Assembly (NCBI GenBank): GCA_030524135.1 | Contig: JAUNHA010000003.1 | Span: forward strand, 1 to 64,000 | Direction: 5' to 3' | DNA: 64,000 bases | Source: Eubacteriales bacterium | GTDB taxonomy: Bacteria; Bacillota; Clostridia; Lachnospirales; Lachnospiraceae | In this document: one piece after another, positions 45,109-53,700 of the stretch | How positions within the stretch are numbered: the first letter of the stretch is position 1 | How the letters are laid out: every line of letters begins with the position of its first letter | Position numbers and translations under genes: made by a program | Notes under the pieces: model-generated | The model's database searches: none | Seen by the model: only the letters and a program-made list of their open reading frames with translations | What the model was told of the DNA's origin: nothing

Positions 45109-45765
45109 TTATTTATCGCTCCCTTCCTGTTTCTTCTGCGGAAGTACCTCTCCCTTGTAGATCCAAACCTTGATACCAAGCTTTCCGTAGGTCGTATCTG
45201 CCTCAGCGAAGCCGTAGTCGATGTCGGCTCTGAGGGTCTGAAGCGGAATGGTTCCCTCGGAATAGAACTCGGTACGCGCGATATCAGCACCGCCAAGTCT
45301 TCCTGCTACGGAAGCCTTGATGCCGAGCGCGCCGGCCTTCATGGTTCTCTGCATTGCCTGCTTCAGAGCGCGTCTGAAGGAAGCACGGTTCTCAAGCTGC
45401 TGCGCAATGCTTTCCGCAACGAGCTGAGCGTCTCTGTCCGGTCTCTTGATCTCTTTGATATCAACAAAGAGCTTCTTCGCCGTAAGCTTCTGTACTTCTG
45501 CCTTAAGCTTGTCGATCTCTGCGCCGCCCTTGCCGATTACAACGCCCGGCTTTGCGGTGTAGATGATCACGCGAACGCGGTCAGCGGTTCTCTCGATCTC
45601 GATCTTGGAGATACCTGCCGGCTCGAGCTTCTTCTTAAGGAACTTTCTAAGATTATAGTCTTCAACCAGGTCATCCGCAAAGTTCTTGCCCTCTGCGAAC
45701 CACTTGGAATCCCAGTCTTTGATAACACCGACTCTAAGGCCGTGTGGGTTAACTTTCTGTCCCAT
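45109..45765 (-). CDS. rpsC: 30S ribosomal protein S3
   Basis: A 218-residue S3 starting [18 protein letters not shown], with a KH domain ([20 protein letters not shown]) and [20 protein letters not shown]. It forms part of the mRNA entry channel. The ATG at 45765 is set by the family N-terminus. Confidence 0.98.
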   Translation of the reverse strand: MGQKVNPHGLRVGVIKDWDSKWFAEGKNFADDLVEDYNLRKFLKKKLEPAGISKIEIERTADRVRVIIYTAKPGVVIGKGGAEIDKLKAEVQKLTAKKLFVDIKEIKRPDRDAQLVAESIAQQLENRASFRRALKQAMQRTMKAGALGIKASVAGRLGGADIARTEFYSEGTIPLQTLRADIDYGFAEADTTYGKLGIKVWIYKGEVLPQKKQEGSDK

Positions 45766-45775
45766 GCTTTCCTCC

Positions 45776-46165
45776 TTACTTCTTCTCGTCAAGAATAACC
45801 GTGATGTGGCTTGTGCGCTTCTCAATGCGGTACGCTCTGCCCTGTGCTCTCGGCTGTACTCTCTTCATGGTCGGGCCCTTGTCTGCGTAGCAGGCTGCTA
45901 CATAAAGGTTTTCCCTGTCCATTCCGTTGTTGTTCTCCGCATTTGCTGCTGCGGATTCAAGTAACTTCTTAACTAAGGATGAAGCATATCTTGGGTTGTA
46001 GGTTACGATACCGAGTGCAGAATCGAGGTCCTTGCCTCTGATTGCATCCAGTACGAAGCATGCCTTCTGAACCGAAACTCTTGCGTATGAAAGCTTAGCG
46101 CTCGGTCTGGTATCCTTAACGGCATTTCTTTCTCTTTTAATTTGTGATCTATGTCCCTTTGCCAT
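45776..46165 (-). CDS. rplV: 50S ribosomal protein L22
   Basis: A 129-residue L22 ([60 protein letters not shown]). Its hairpin lines the exit tunnel. Ten bases before rpsC. Confidence 0.98.
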   Translation of the reverse strand: MAKGHRSQIKRERNAVKDTRPSAKLSYARVSVQKACFVLDAIRGKDLDSALGIVTYNPRYASSLVKKLLESAAANAENNNGMDRENLYVAACYADKGPTMKRVQPRAQGRAYRIEKRTSHITVILDEKK

Positions 46166-46189
46166 AGTAGATTCCTCCTTCCGCTAATC

Positions 46190-46474
46190 TTATCTTACGC
46201 CGGACTTCTTCTCGTCCTTGCCGTGACCTCTGAAGGTTCTCGTAGCAACGAACTCTCCGAGCTTATGTCCAACCATGTCCTCGGTTACATATACCGGCAC
46301 ATGCTTTCTTCCGTCATGTACCGCGATCGTGTGGCCTACCATCTGCGGGAAGATAGTAGAACGGCGTGACCAGGTCTTGATAACCGACTTCTGTCCTGCA
46401 GCGTTCATCGCGTCTACTTTCTTAAGCAGGGATGCGTCTGCGAATGGTCCCTTTTTTAATGAACGATTTGCCAT
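46190..46474 (-). CDS. rpsS: 30S ribosomal protein S19
   Basis: A 94-residue S19 starting [20 protein letters not shown] with [20 protein letters not shown] and [20 protein letters not shown]. Complete. Confidence 0.98.
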   Translation of the reverse strand: MANRSLKKGPFADASLLKKVDAMNAAGQKSVIKTWSRRSTIFPQMVGHTIAVHDGRKHVPVYVTEDMVGHKLGEFVATRTFRGHGKDEKKSGVR

Positions 46475-46493
46475 ATTTCTTTATCCTCCTGTA

Positions 46494-47339
46494 TTATTTG
46501 ATGGCTCTGCCGTCGCGTCTTCTTACGATCAGCTTATTGGAAGCCTTTTTCTTCTTTCTGGTCTTCAGTCCCAGAGCCGGCTTGCCCCAAGGCGTGCACG
46601 GACCTGAGCGTCCGATCGGAGCCTTACCTTCACCACCACCGTGCGGGTGATCGTTCGGGTTCATAACAGAACCGCGTACGGTCGGTCTCCAGCCCATGTT
46701 TCTCTTACGGCCTGCCTTACCATAGTTGATCAGGTTGTGCTCGCCGTTGCCTACAACACCGATGGTTGCGCGGCACTCGATCGGAACCATGCGCATCTCG
46801 CCTGACGGAAGTCTCAGCGTTGCATAGCCGCCTTCCTTTGCCATAAGCTGTGCGGAGTTTCCTGCGGAACGAACCATCTGTCCGCCCTTGCCCGGAAGCA
46901 ACTCAACGTTGTGCACGTTCGCACCTACCGGAACCCTGGAAAGCGGAAGGCAGTTGCCCACTCTAGCCTCGGCCTGCTCGCCGCTCATAACCTTCATGCC
47001 ATCCGTAAGGCCTGCCGGTGCAAGGATATATGCCTTCTCACCATCCTCATAGCAGATGAGCGCGATGTTTGCGGAACGGTTCGGATCATACTCGATGCCG
47101 ACTACCTTTGCCGGAATGCCGTCCTTTGAATTTCTCTTGAAATCGATGATTCTGTATTTCTGTCTGTTTCCGCCGCCGTGATGTCTAACGGTGATCTTGC
47201 CCTGGTTATTGCGGCCCGCGGTCTTCTTCTTGCCTGCAAGAAGGGACTTCTCCGGGGTGGTCTTTGTAACCTCAGCAAAGTCGGAACCAGTCATATTTCT
47301 TCTGGAAGGTGTATAAGCCTTATATGTCTTAATACCCAT
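46494..47339 (-). CDS. rplB: 50S ribosomal protein L2
   Basis: A 281-residue L2. The peptidyl-transferase-proximal block is [20 protein letters not shown], with the conserved His. N-terminal [18 protein letters not shown] is canonical. 19 bases before rpsS. Confidence 0.98.
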   Translation of the reverse strand: MGIKTYKAYTPSRRNMTGSDFAEVTKTTPEKSLLAGKKKTAGRNNQGKITVRHHGGGNRQKYRIIDFKRNSKDGIPAKVVGIEYDPNRSANIALICYEDGEKAYILAPAGLTDGMKVMSGEQAEARVGNCLPLSRVPVGANVHNVELLPGKGGQMVRSAGNSAQLMAKEGGYATLRLPSGEMRMVPIECRATIGVVGNGEHNLINYGKAGRKRNMGWRPTVRGSVMNPNDHPHGGGEGKAPIGRSGPCTPWGKPALGLKTRKKKKASNKLIVRRRDGRAIK

Positions 47340-47401
47340 GACTTCTGTTTTCTCCTTTTATAGTTTATTGTCGCAGTACTTGTCTGCATAATTTCCGGGG
47401 C

Positions 47402-47701
47402 TTACAGGCCCTGGAATACCTCGATGTCCTTGGACTCCTTCGTAAGGGTAACGATCGCTTTCTTGGTCTTTGCGGTCTTGCCGATGATCATTCCGCGTCT
47501 CTTATCCTTACCCGGTCTGTTCATCGTATTAACCGATGCAACCTTGGTGCCCGGGAACATTCTCTCTACCGCTTCCTTAACCTGGGTCTTGGTTGCCTCA
47601 GGCGCTACAAGGAAGGTGTATTTCTTCTGAGCCATTGCGTTCATGGAAGTCTCGGATACGACCGGCTTCAGAATAACGTCATAATAATTGATCGCTGCCA
47701 T
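47402..47701 (-). CDS. rplW: 50S ribosomal protein L23
   Basis: A 99-residue L23 (YYDVILKPVVSETSMNAM, YTFLVAPEATKTQVKEAVER). It sits at the tunnel exit and docks trigger factor and SRP. Its ATG shares a base with the rplD stop (TAATG). Confidence 0.97.
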   Translation of the reverse strand: MAAINYYDVILKPVVSETSMNAMAQKKYTFLVAPEATKTQVKEAVERMFPGTKVASVNTMNRPGKDKRRGMIIGKTAKTKKAIVTLTKESKDIEVFQGL

Positions 47702-48321
47702 TATGCGTATACCTCCTCGATGTTCGAAACTGCCTTCTTCGTAACAACTACGGTGCTGTACTTCATAACATCGTAAACGTTAAGCGTGTTGACCTGAGTC
47801 GTCTTTACGTCCGGGATGTTGCGTGCTGAAAGGATTACATTCTGATCCAGCTCATCAAGGATCACAAGCGCCTTGTCAAGCTTCAGTGCGGAAAGCACCT
47901 CTGCAAAAGCCTTGGTCTTGATCGCCTCGAGCTTCAGCTCGTCAAGAACGATGAGCTTGCCTGCCTCTACGCGGCTCGTAAGAGCGGACTTAAGCGCAGC
48001 TCTCTTCTCTTTCTTGTTCATGGATACGGAATAATCTCTCGGTACCGGCGCGAATACAACGCCGCCGCCCTTCCACTGCGGAGCTCTGATAGAACCCTGT
48101 CTTGCGTGTCCGGTTCCCTTCTGTCTCCACGGCTTTCTTCCGCCGCCGGATACTTCAGATCTGGTCTTTGCCTTCTGTGTGCCCTGACGCATATTTGCGA
48201 GCTGAGCAACAACAGCCATATGTACGAGATTTTCGTTAACCTCAACGCCGAATACAGCGTCGTTTAACTCCATCTTGCCTACTTCTTTACCCTGCATGTC
48301 AAATACAGATACATTCGCCAT
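47701..48321 (-). CDS. rplD: 50S ribosomal protein L4
   Basis: A 206-residue L4 with the tunnel loop KTRSEVSGGGRKPWRQKGTG and RQGSIRAPQWKGGGVVFAP. In E. coli L4 represses the S10 operon through its leader. Complete. Confidence 0.98.
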   Translation of the reverse strand: MANVSVFDMQGKEVGKMELNDAVFGVEVNENLVHMAVVAQLANMRQGTQKAKTRSEVSGGGRKPWRQKGTGHARQGSIRAPQWKGGGVVFAPVPRDYSVSMNKKEKRAALKSALTSRVEAGKLIVLDELKLEAIKTKAFAEVLSALKLDKALVILDELDQNVILSARNIPDVKTTQVNTLNVYDVMKYSTVVVTKKAVSNIEEVYA

Positions 48322-48351
48322 TTAAGTTTCCTCCTTTCCCTTTCCACCAAA

Positions 48352-48987
48352 TTACTTTGATACCTTAACGGTCTCTTTGATGGTTATAAGGGACTTCTTC
48401 GGTCCCGGAACGGAGCCCTTAACCAACAGCAGATTGTTTTCTGCATCGACCTTAATCACCTCAAGGTTCTCGATCGTTCTCTGAACGGAGCCCATGTGAC
48501 CCGGCATTCCCTTGCCCTTGAACACGCGTCCCGGTGTCGTAGCGGATCCGTTGGAACCCTGATGACGATGGAACTTGGAACCGTGCTTCATCGGACCTCT
48601 GTGCTGGCCAAGACGCTTAACCGCACCCTGGAAGCCCTTGCCCTTTGTGATAGCCGTCGCGTCAACCTTGTCGCCTACCTCAAAGATGTCAGCCTTGATC
48701 TCGTCCTTAACCTTGTAATCAGCCGCATTCTCAAACTTGAACTCGCGAAGGTATCTCTTAACAGATACGCCCGCCTTGTCAAAATGACCTTTCTCCGGCT
48801 TGTTGGACAGCTTCTCTCTCATATCAGAGAAACCAACCTGAACAGCATTGTAGCCGTCAGTCTCTTCCGTCTTTACCTGCGTTACAACACAGGGTCCCGC
48901 CAGAAGAACAGTTACCGGAACAAGCTCTCCGCTCTCAGCGAAAATCTGCGTCATTCCGACCTTTGTAGCAAGAATTGCTTTCTTCAT
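48352..48987 (-). CDS. rplC: 50S ribosomal protein L3
   Basis: A 211-residue L3 starting [20 protein letters not shown], with the [20 protein letters not shown] and [20 protein letters not shown] blocks near the peptidyl-transferase centre. The ATG at 48987 is set by the family and an AGGAGG site. Confidence 0.98.
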   Translation of the reverse strand: MKKAILATKVGMTQIFAESGELVPVTVLLAGPCVVTQVKTEETDGYNAVQVGFSDMREKLSNKPEKGHFDKAGVSVKRYLREFKFENAADYKVKDEIKADIFEVGDKVDATAITKGKGFQGAVKRLGQHRGPMKHGSKFHRHQGSNGSATTPGRVFKGKGMPGHMGSVQRTIENLEVIKVDAENNLLLVKGSVPGPKKSLITIKETVKVSK

Positions 48988-49128
48988 GTAGTTTGTTTCC
49001 TCCTTGTTTAATCTACAGCGGAACGCTTTTGCGTTCATGAAAGACCAGCGCACCCCTTAACAGGGTGAAAGGTGCTTTCTTTTTATAAATGCAATCCCGT
49101 TTCCGGGTTATTGCCTCTTTGGTTCGGC
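48988..49128 (-). promoter_or_regulatory. Structured rpsJ-rplC intergenic region with three hairpins
   Basis: The 141-base gap can fold three successive stems: GAACGC/GCGTTC (49021-49026 with 49031-49036), GCACC/GGTGC (49050-49054 with 49071-49075) and a TCCCG/CGGG(T) stem near 49093-49108. None has a terminal T-tract. Possible processing or attenuation region. Confidence 0.5.
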
Positions 49129-49557
49129 TTAAGCCTCAGCGTTCTCCTTCTTCGGAGCTGGCTTTCTGGCCGGTTTCTTTGCCGCCGGCTTCTTTGCTGC
49201 CGGTCTCGTGATGAGCTGCTTCTTCGGTGCGCTCTTGCCGTTCTCGTTCTTCATCTGAACGTCGATGTATACGCCTGCCGGCATATCCAGTCTCTGTAAA
49301 GACTCCATCGTCTTCGGACCCGGGTTGATCACATCGATCAGTCTCTTGTGGGTTCTCTGCTCGAACTGCTCGCGGCTGTCCTTATACTTATGAACCGCAC
49401 GGAGGATCGTAACGATCTCTCTCTTTGTCGGAAGCGGTACCGGACCGCTTACCTGAGAACCGGTCTTCTTGCAGTTCTCCACGATTTTTGCTGCTGACTG
49501 ATCAACCAACTGGTGATCGTACGCCTTAAGCGTAATTCTCATAATCTGATTTGCCAT
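49129..49557 (-). CDS. rpsJ: 30S ribosomal protein S10 with Lys/Ala/Pro tail
   Basis: A 142-residue S10; the standard protein is about 102. Residues 1-102 are canonical ([60 protein letters not shown]). Residues 103-142 form an added basic tail ([16 protein letters not shown] core). S10 acts in 30S assembly and in NusB antitermination. First gene of the superoperon, RBS in AGGAGGCG. Confidence 0.97.
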   Translation of the reverse strand: MANQIMRITLKAYDHQLVDQSAAKIVENCKKTGSQVSGPVPLPTKREIVTILRAVHKYKDSREQFEQRTHKRLIDVINPGPKTMESLQRLDMPAGVYIDVQMKNENGKSAPKKQLITRPAAKKPAAKKPARKPAPKKENAEA

Positions 49558-49809
49558 AAAAAAAGTCGCCTCCTATTCGTACTTTGTTCCTGCTTCAGTA
49601 CGACAAGTGGTGACTGTACACGGTGTCGGGTGTGTCCCGGGTCTTCCCCGAAACGCTGCACCCCGCTATCCGGTATAACCGGAGCTCAATTTGGTACAGT
49701 GACTTGTCGCCAACATTTGTCTTGACATTCGCTCCGCGTAAAAACCCATGCGCGCTTATGTATTTGCGCCGCATGGCAACCTTACGCCTCTACGCTATCA
49801 ATTCACAGC
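49558..49809 (-). promoter_or_regulatory. Leader of the S10 superoperon
   Basis: The untranslated leader of about 250 bases carries a long-range stem: CGACAAGT..ACTGTAC at 49601-49619 pairs with 49694-49709 (eight plus seven base pairs with an internal loop), enclosing further GC-rich hairpins. This is where autogenous control by a ribosomal protein such as L4 would act; the structure is not recognised as the E. coli one. The whole rpsJ-to-cell-wall-gene gap (49558-49909) is 352 bases, and no gene is seen in it. Confidence 0.65.
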
Positions 49810-49815
49810 CTGCTA

Positions 49816-49844
49816 AGAATAGCACAAAAGCGCCTGCGATGCAA
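49816..49844 (-). promoter_or_regulatory. Promoter of the S10 superoperon
   Basis: TTGCAT (49839-49844) and TATTCT (49816-49821), 17 bases apart, with an extended -10 TGC just before it, on the minus strand. The -35 box falls inside the palindrome at 49826-49853. Confidence 0.72.
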
Positions 49845-49853
49845 GCGCTTTTG
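49826..49853 (-). terminator. Palindrome AAAAGCGC...GCGCTTTT overlapping the S10 promoter
   Basis: AAAAGCGCTTGC and GCAGGCGCTTTT form an approximately 11-base-pair stem with a three-base loop, followed by a short run. It is placed to terminate the cell-wall-binding protein gene while its DNA contains the -35 box of the ribosomal promoter. Confidence 0.55.
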
Positions 49854-49909
49854 AAATTCGTCCGTTATGTATCTTGTATTTTTTTTAGTACATAATTGCA
49901 GGTGAGAGA

Positions 49910-51268
49910 TCAGTTCTCCGAGGTGACAAACGCAGGCTCAAGAAGCTCGCTCTCCGATGCCGTACCGCCGTCTCTCTCGCCGTTCGCATTTGAACGGTAA
50001 TCTACCTCGTCCGCATCTTTGTTCTTATTATAATTCTTCTTCACCTGTCCGCTGCGGTTCACGAGATAGGTCTTGCCGTTCACCGTGAAATACGCGTAGC
50101 TGTCATCCTCTGCCTTCTGAAGCTTGCCCATATAATAGAGCTTTCCGTTCTTCACGCCTGTGGCGCCGTAGCCTCTGGTATCAAAGAAGAACTGGGAAGT
50201 CACACCGTCCGCATCCGTGATGTTCTTATCGCCGAGCTGCAGGCAGCTTTCCTGCTTCGTGCCGAAATACATCGAGGTCACGTCTCCGCCCGATTTCTTT
50301 ACCTTTCTCAGGCCATATACCGGATTTCCGTATTCATTGAAGAGATAGGTCTGCGTCTTTCCGTTTTTCTGAAGCTTCTTAAACTTTGCCTGAAGCGTTT
50401 CATCATCATCGCTGTCGGAGATATTCGTGCCGTAGGTCGGCGTTCCCTTTGAGTCGAAATAATACCACTCCACATCGGAGCTGAAGCCCGTCTCATCCTC
50501 CGGCGCATAGGCGGAAAGCCAGCCGACATGCGCGGCTCCGTAGGTGCCGATCGATTCGGTATCGTTAAAGTACTTGTATCCCGCGATCACCGGCGTCTTG
50601 TCGTCAAGCTTTACCCAGCCGGTCATCATACGGCCGTACCAGTCAAAGCAGTAACGGTTTCCGTTGATCGTAAGTTCCTTATAATTACCGCTTCCGGATG
50701 CCGCGGCAGCCTTTCCGCTCGACTGGAAATAGAACCAATAGGTGCCGTCCGTTTCCTGCGGACCGCCCTCCTCGTCGTCCTCCGCATCCTCAACCGGCTC
50801 AAGGCGCTTCCAGGTATTCGTCAGACGCTTTCCGCTCGAGGTATCATAGTAATAATAATTATCGTCGTCCTCGACCCAGCCGGTCTGCATGCTGCCGTCA
50901 TCATCAAAATAATACCAGGATCCGTCGATCTGCTTTGCACGGCTGCGGCTCAGTCTTCCGTTGCTGTCGAAATAATACCACTTCGAATTGATCTGGCGCC
51001 ATGCGTTCACGACCATCCTGCCGTCGGAGCCCACAAATCTCTCGTCTCCGTCCACAAAGGAATTTACGGACATGTAGCCGTTGTTTCCAAGGTAGTACCA
51101 GTTTCCGTCAGCGCTCTGTTTCCATTCGTTGTAAACCTTGCTGTCCTGATCGTAATAGACCCACTGCCCGTTTTCCTGCACCCAGCCGTTTGCCGCAGCC
51201 GCGGTCATTGCGCCCATCACCGCAAATCCTGCCGCAATTATGAGGGTTTTAAGCGTCTTTTTCATCAT
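49910..51268 (-). CDS. Cell-wall-binding repeat protein, secreted
   Basis: A 452-residue exported protein with signal peptide (MKKTLKTLIIAAGFAVMGAM, cleavage after AAA). The mature part has about nine choline/cell-wall-binding type repeats of the form GxWYYxDxxGxM (NGQWVYYDQDSK, DGNWYYLGNNGYM, NSKWYYFDSNGRL, DGSWYYFDDDGSMQTGW). No catalytic domain is seen; the C-terminus is a short acidic tail. It likely binds wall teichoic acid or glucan as a surface scaffold. Own promoter at 51334-51362. Confidence 0.9.
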   Translation of the reverse strand: MMKKTLKTLIIAAGFAVMGAMTAAAANGWVQENGQWVYYDQDSKVYNEWKQSADGNWYYLGNNGYMSVNSFVDGDERFVGSDGRMVVNAWRQINSKWYYFDSNGRLSRSRAKQIDGSWYYFDDDGSMQTGWVEDDDNYYYYDTSSGKRLTNTWKRLEPVEDAEDDEEGGPQETDGTYWFYFQSSGKAAAASGSGNYKELTINGNRYCFDWYGRMMTGWVKLDDKTPVIAGYKYFNDTESIGTYGAAHVGWLSAYAPEDETGFSSDVEWYYFDSKGTPTYGTNISDSDDDETLQAKFKKLQKNGKTQTYLFNEYGNPVYGLRKVKKSGGDVTSMYFGTKQESCLQLGDKNITDADGVTSQFFFDTRGYGATGVKNGKLYYMGKLQKAEDDSYAYFTVNGKTYLVNRSGQVKKNYNKNKDADEVDYRSNANGERDGGTASESELLEPAFVTSEN

Positions 51269-51333
51269 TTTCTCTCCCTGCCAAATTGACCTCAGCCAAG
51301 CCTTCTTTTCCGGGGCTGATTCATCCGTGTATT

Positions 51334-51362
51334 AGTATAACTTAAGTCTTCTTATTTAACAA
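51334..51362 (-). promoter_or_regulatory. Promoter of the cell-wall-binding protein gene
   Basis: TTGTTA (51357-51362) and TATACT (51334-51339) on the minus strand with 17-base spacing, about 65 bases upstream of the ATG. Confidence 0.65.
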
Positions 51363-51399
51363 GAAAGAAAAACTTTCAAATTGTTTACAAAAACGGTCA

Positions 51400-51428
51400 T
51401 TGTTCGGTCCGCTCTTCGATGCTATAAT
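51400..51428 (+). promoter_or_regulatory. Promoter of the methyltransferase gene
   Basis: TTGTTC (51400-51405) and TATAAT (51423-51428) with 17-base spacing and extended -10 TGC on the plus strand, 33 bases before the start codon. Confidence 0.75.
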
Positions 51429-51460
51429 GTTGGAAATACAATCAGAAAAGAGAGAAGATC

Positions 51461-52378
51461 ATGTGGATTGCTGACAGATGGAAAGATTATGAGGTGCTCG
51501 ACACCTCCCGGGGAGAAAAACTGGAACGCTGGGGCGGCTATGAGCTCGTCCGTCCGGATCCCCAGGTGATCTGGAATACGGAGCGCGCGCTTCCCGGATG
51601 GAGACGGCCGAACGCACACTACCACCGCTCGCAGAAGGGCGGCGGAGAATGGGAGTTTTTTGACCTTCCCGATGAATGGGAGATCTCCTATGCGCTGCCG
51701 GAAAGCACCTCTGCCGGCAGTGCGGGCGGAGACGGTTCACTCAGGTTCCACTTAAAGCCGTTTGCCTTCAAGCACACGGGCGTATTTCCCGAGCAGGCCG
51801 TGAACTGGGACTTTTCTGCCGGCATGATCGCCGCGCGGATCCGCGGGACAGGGCACGCGCCGAAAGTGCTCAACCTGTTCGCCTATACCGGCGGCGCCAC
51901 GCTGGCAGCGCTTTCTGCCGGCGCCTCCGTCACACACGTTGACGCCTCAAAGGGAATGGTCGGATGGGCAAAAGAAAACGCCGCTTCCTCAGGTCTTGCA
52001 GAAGCCCCTGTCCGCTGGCTTGTCGACGACTGCGGAAAATTTGTCGAGCGGGAGATCAGGCGCGGAAACCATTACGATGCCATCATCATGGATCCGCCGT
52101 CCTACGGGCGCGGACCGAAAGGTGAGATCTGGAAGATCGAAGAGAGCATCTATCCGTTCATCGAGCTTTGCGCCAAAGTGATCTCCGACACACCGCTGTT
52201 TGTGATCATCAACTCCTATACCACGGGCCTTCAGCCCGCCGTGCTCAGCTACATGCTGAACCTTGCTTTTAAAAACCGCTTCGGCGGACGGGTGGAGGCA
52301 GAGGAGATCGGGCTTCCGGTAAGCGCCTCAGGTCTTGTACTCCCCTGCGGAGCAACGGGACGCTGGATCGCGCCGTAA
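51461..52378 (+). CDS. Class I SAM-dependent methyltransferase, RlmI-like
   Basis: A 305-residue methyltransferase. Motif I is VLNLFAYTGGATLAALSAGA (SAM glycine loop), followed by an acidic THVDAS, and motif IV is MDPPSYGRGPKGE. This resembles the 23S rRNA m5C1962 methyltransferase RlmI family without a PUA domain. Substrate is probably rRNA, but not shown. It is on the plus strand against the surrounding minus-strand genes. RBS AGAGAAG. Confidence 0.85.
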   Translation: MWIADRWKDYEVLDTSRGEKLERWGGYELVRPDPQVIWNTERALPGWRRPNAHYHRSQKGGGEWEFFDLPDEWEISYALPESTSAGSAGGDGSLRFHLKPFAFKHTGVFPEQAVNWDFSAGMIAARIRGTGHAPKVLNLFAYTGGATLAALSAGASVTHVDASKGMVGWAKENAASSGLAEAPVRWLVDDCGKFVEREIRRGNHYDAIIMDPPSYGRGPKGEIWKIEESIYPFIELCAKVISDTPLFVIINSYTTGLQPAVLSYMLNLAFKNRFGGRVEAEEIGLPVSASGLVLPCGATGRWIAP

Positions 52379-52425
52379 GCGTTTTCCGGATAAAAACAGG
52401 CACCGGATTCCATCTCCCGCCGGCG

Positions 52426-53700
52426 CTACCGGCCGCCTGAAAGCACGCGCCAGACAGGCGGAAGAAGCCGTTTCAGCATAAGGCTTGCAGCAAAGGCAAG
52501 CGCCGTGCAGAGTATGGGGAGAAGCAGGTAGACAAGGAACAAAAGCACTTCAGAAAAGAGCATTCCCGCACCGCCTGCCGCGGATGCCGGCACAGCATCT
52601 TTGGCACTTCCCGAAAGCGCCGGCAGTACGGAAAGCATAAACCTGTTAACAGCCCGCACCGGAATATAATGCGTGGCATAAATAAAAAAATTAATATGCA
52701 TAAATCCAGGCAGGCTGTCCCGCTCCAGAAAAGCGCGCAGCCTGCCGTTCTTTTCATGCACCGGCTCTCTCTCGGACAGAAACCGCAGAGCGGCGTATGC
52801 CGCCGCGGTAAACAAAGCGCGCGTAAGCACCAGAAAGAGCGTCAGGAATTCTCCCGAACGGAAACGCAGCGGAAGCAGTCGGGAATGGCCGGCAGAAAGC
52901 GCATAGCAGAAAGCGGAAATGAGGAACAGCGCGGTCAGAACCACAGGAATCGCAGCGTCTCCCCGTTTTGCAAAACGATCGTAAGCGTCTTTTTTGCTGC
53001 GGTCCGGGAGCTCTGTTCTGCACGCGCCCGCACTGAGCGCGGCATAAGCGCCGGCAGCAAAATAAAACAGCGCATCTTCATTAACGGGATGTACCGGAAT
53101 GCGGCTCCAGAAGCCCGCCATAAAAAGAAAGGCAGGGAGCATTACCGCCCCGATGACACGCCTTTTCAGAAGAAGCCACAGAAACGGTGTCAGAAGAAAA
53201 AGAACCAGAAGCTGCTTCAGATACCAGAAAACCGGATTATACGCATAAAGAAACAAGGCAGAAAACACATCCTGCCCGTCCATCTGCGAAAGCGCCTCCT
53301 GAAGGCGCAAAAAAACGTCTCCGCCTCCGGCAAACGACCCAAGAAGGATCCGTCCCAGATAATAGATCCCATTCCAGACAAGATAAGGAAGCAGAACCGA
53401 AAACAGCCTGCTTCTCCATTTTCTGACGATCCAGAGAGCCGAAAACCGCTGCGGCGCATTTCGGAAAAACAAATAGCCGCTCACAATAAAAAATCCGGGA
53501 ACCGCCATCTGTCCGAGCGCGTTTGTAAGAAAGCGTTCCGCAGAAAGCATCGCGGCATACAGCGCGTTTCCCCGCGGCACAAAAAGTCCCGCTCCCTCAA
53601 GCATTTCCGGCTCCAGATTAACGGAATGCACCCAGATAACAAGTATCGTGAGTGCAAACGTAAAAAGTGTTATTCGGTTTTGGAAGCGTTTCTCCTGCAT
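52426..53700 (-). CDS. Acyltransferase 3 family membrane protein
   Basis: A 424-residue membrane protein with about ten hydrophobic helices, beginning with the acyltransferase-3 N-terminus (FTFALTILVIWVHSVN, with the conserved His). Members O-acetylate surface polysaccharides or peptidoglycan. The central region shows variable loops. Start overlaps the prs stop by 31 bases. Substrate not deducible. Confidence 0.8.
   Translation of the reverse strand: MQEKRFQNRITLFTFALTILVIWVHSVNLEPEMLEGAGLFVPRGNALYAAMLSAERFLTNALGQMAVPGFFIVSGYLFFRNAPQRFSALWIVRKWRSRLFSVLLPYLVWNGIYYLGRILLGSFAGGGDVFLRLQEALSQMDGQDVFSALFLYAYNPVFWYLKQLLVLFLLTPFLWLLLKRRVIGAVMLPAFLFMAGFWSRIPVHPVNEDALFYFAAGAYAALSAGACRTELPDRSKKDAYDRFAKRGDAAIPVVLTALFLISAFCYALSAGHSRLLPLRFRSGEFLTLFLVLTRALFTAAAYAALRFLSEREPVHEKNGRLRAFLERDSLPGFMHINFFIYATHYIPVRAVNRFMLSVLPALSGSAKDAVPASAAGGAGMLFSEVLLFLVYLLLPILCTALAFAASLMLKRLLPPVWRVLSGGR

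Noticed and set aside
49558..49809. tRNA or small RNA gene before rpsJ
   Set aside because: The GC-rich hairpins do not form a cloverleaf and lack the TTCGA-type T-loop in the proper context; a leader RNA is more likely.
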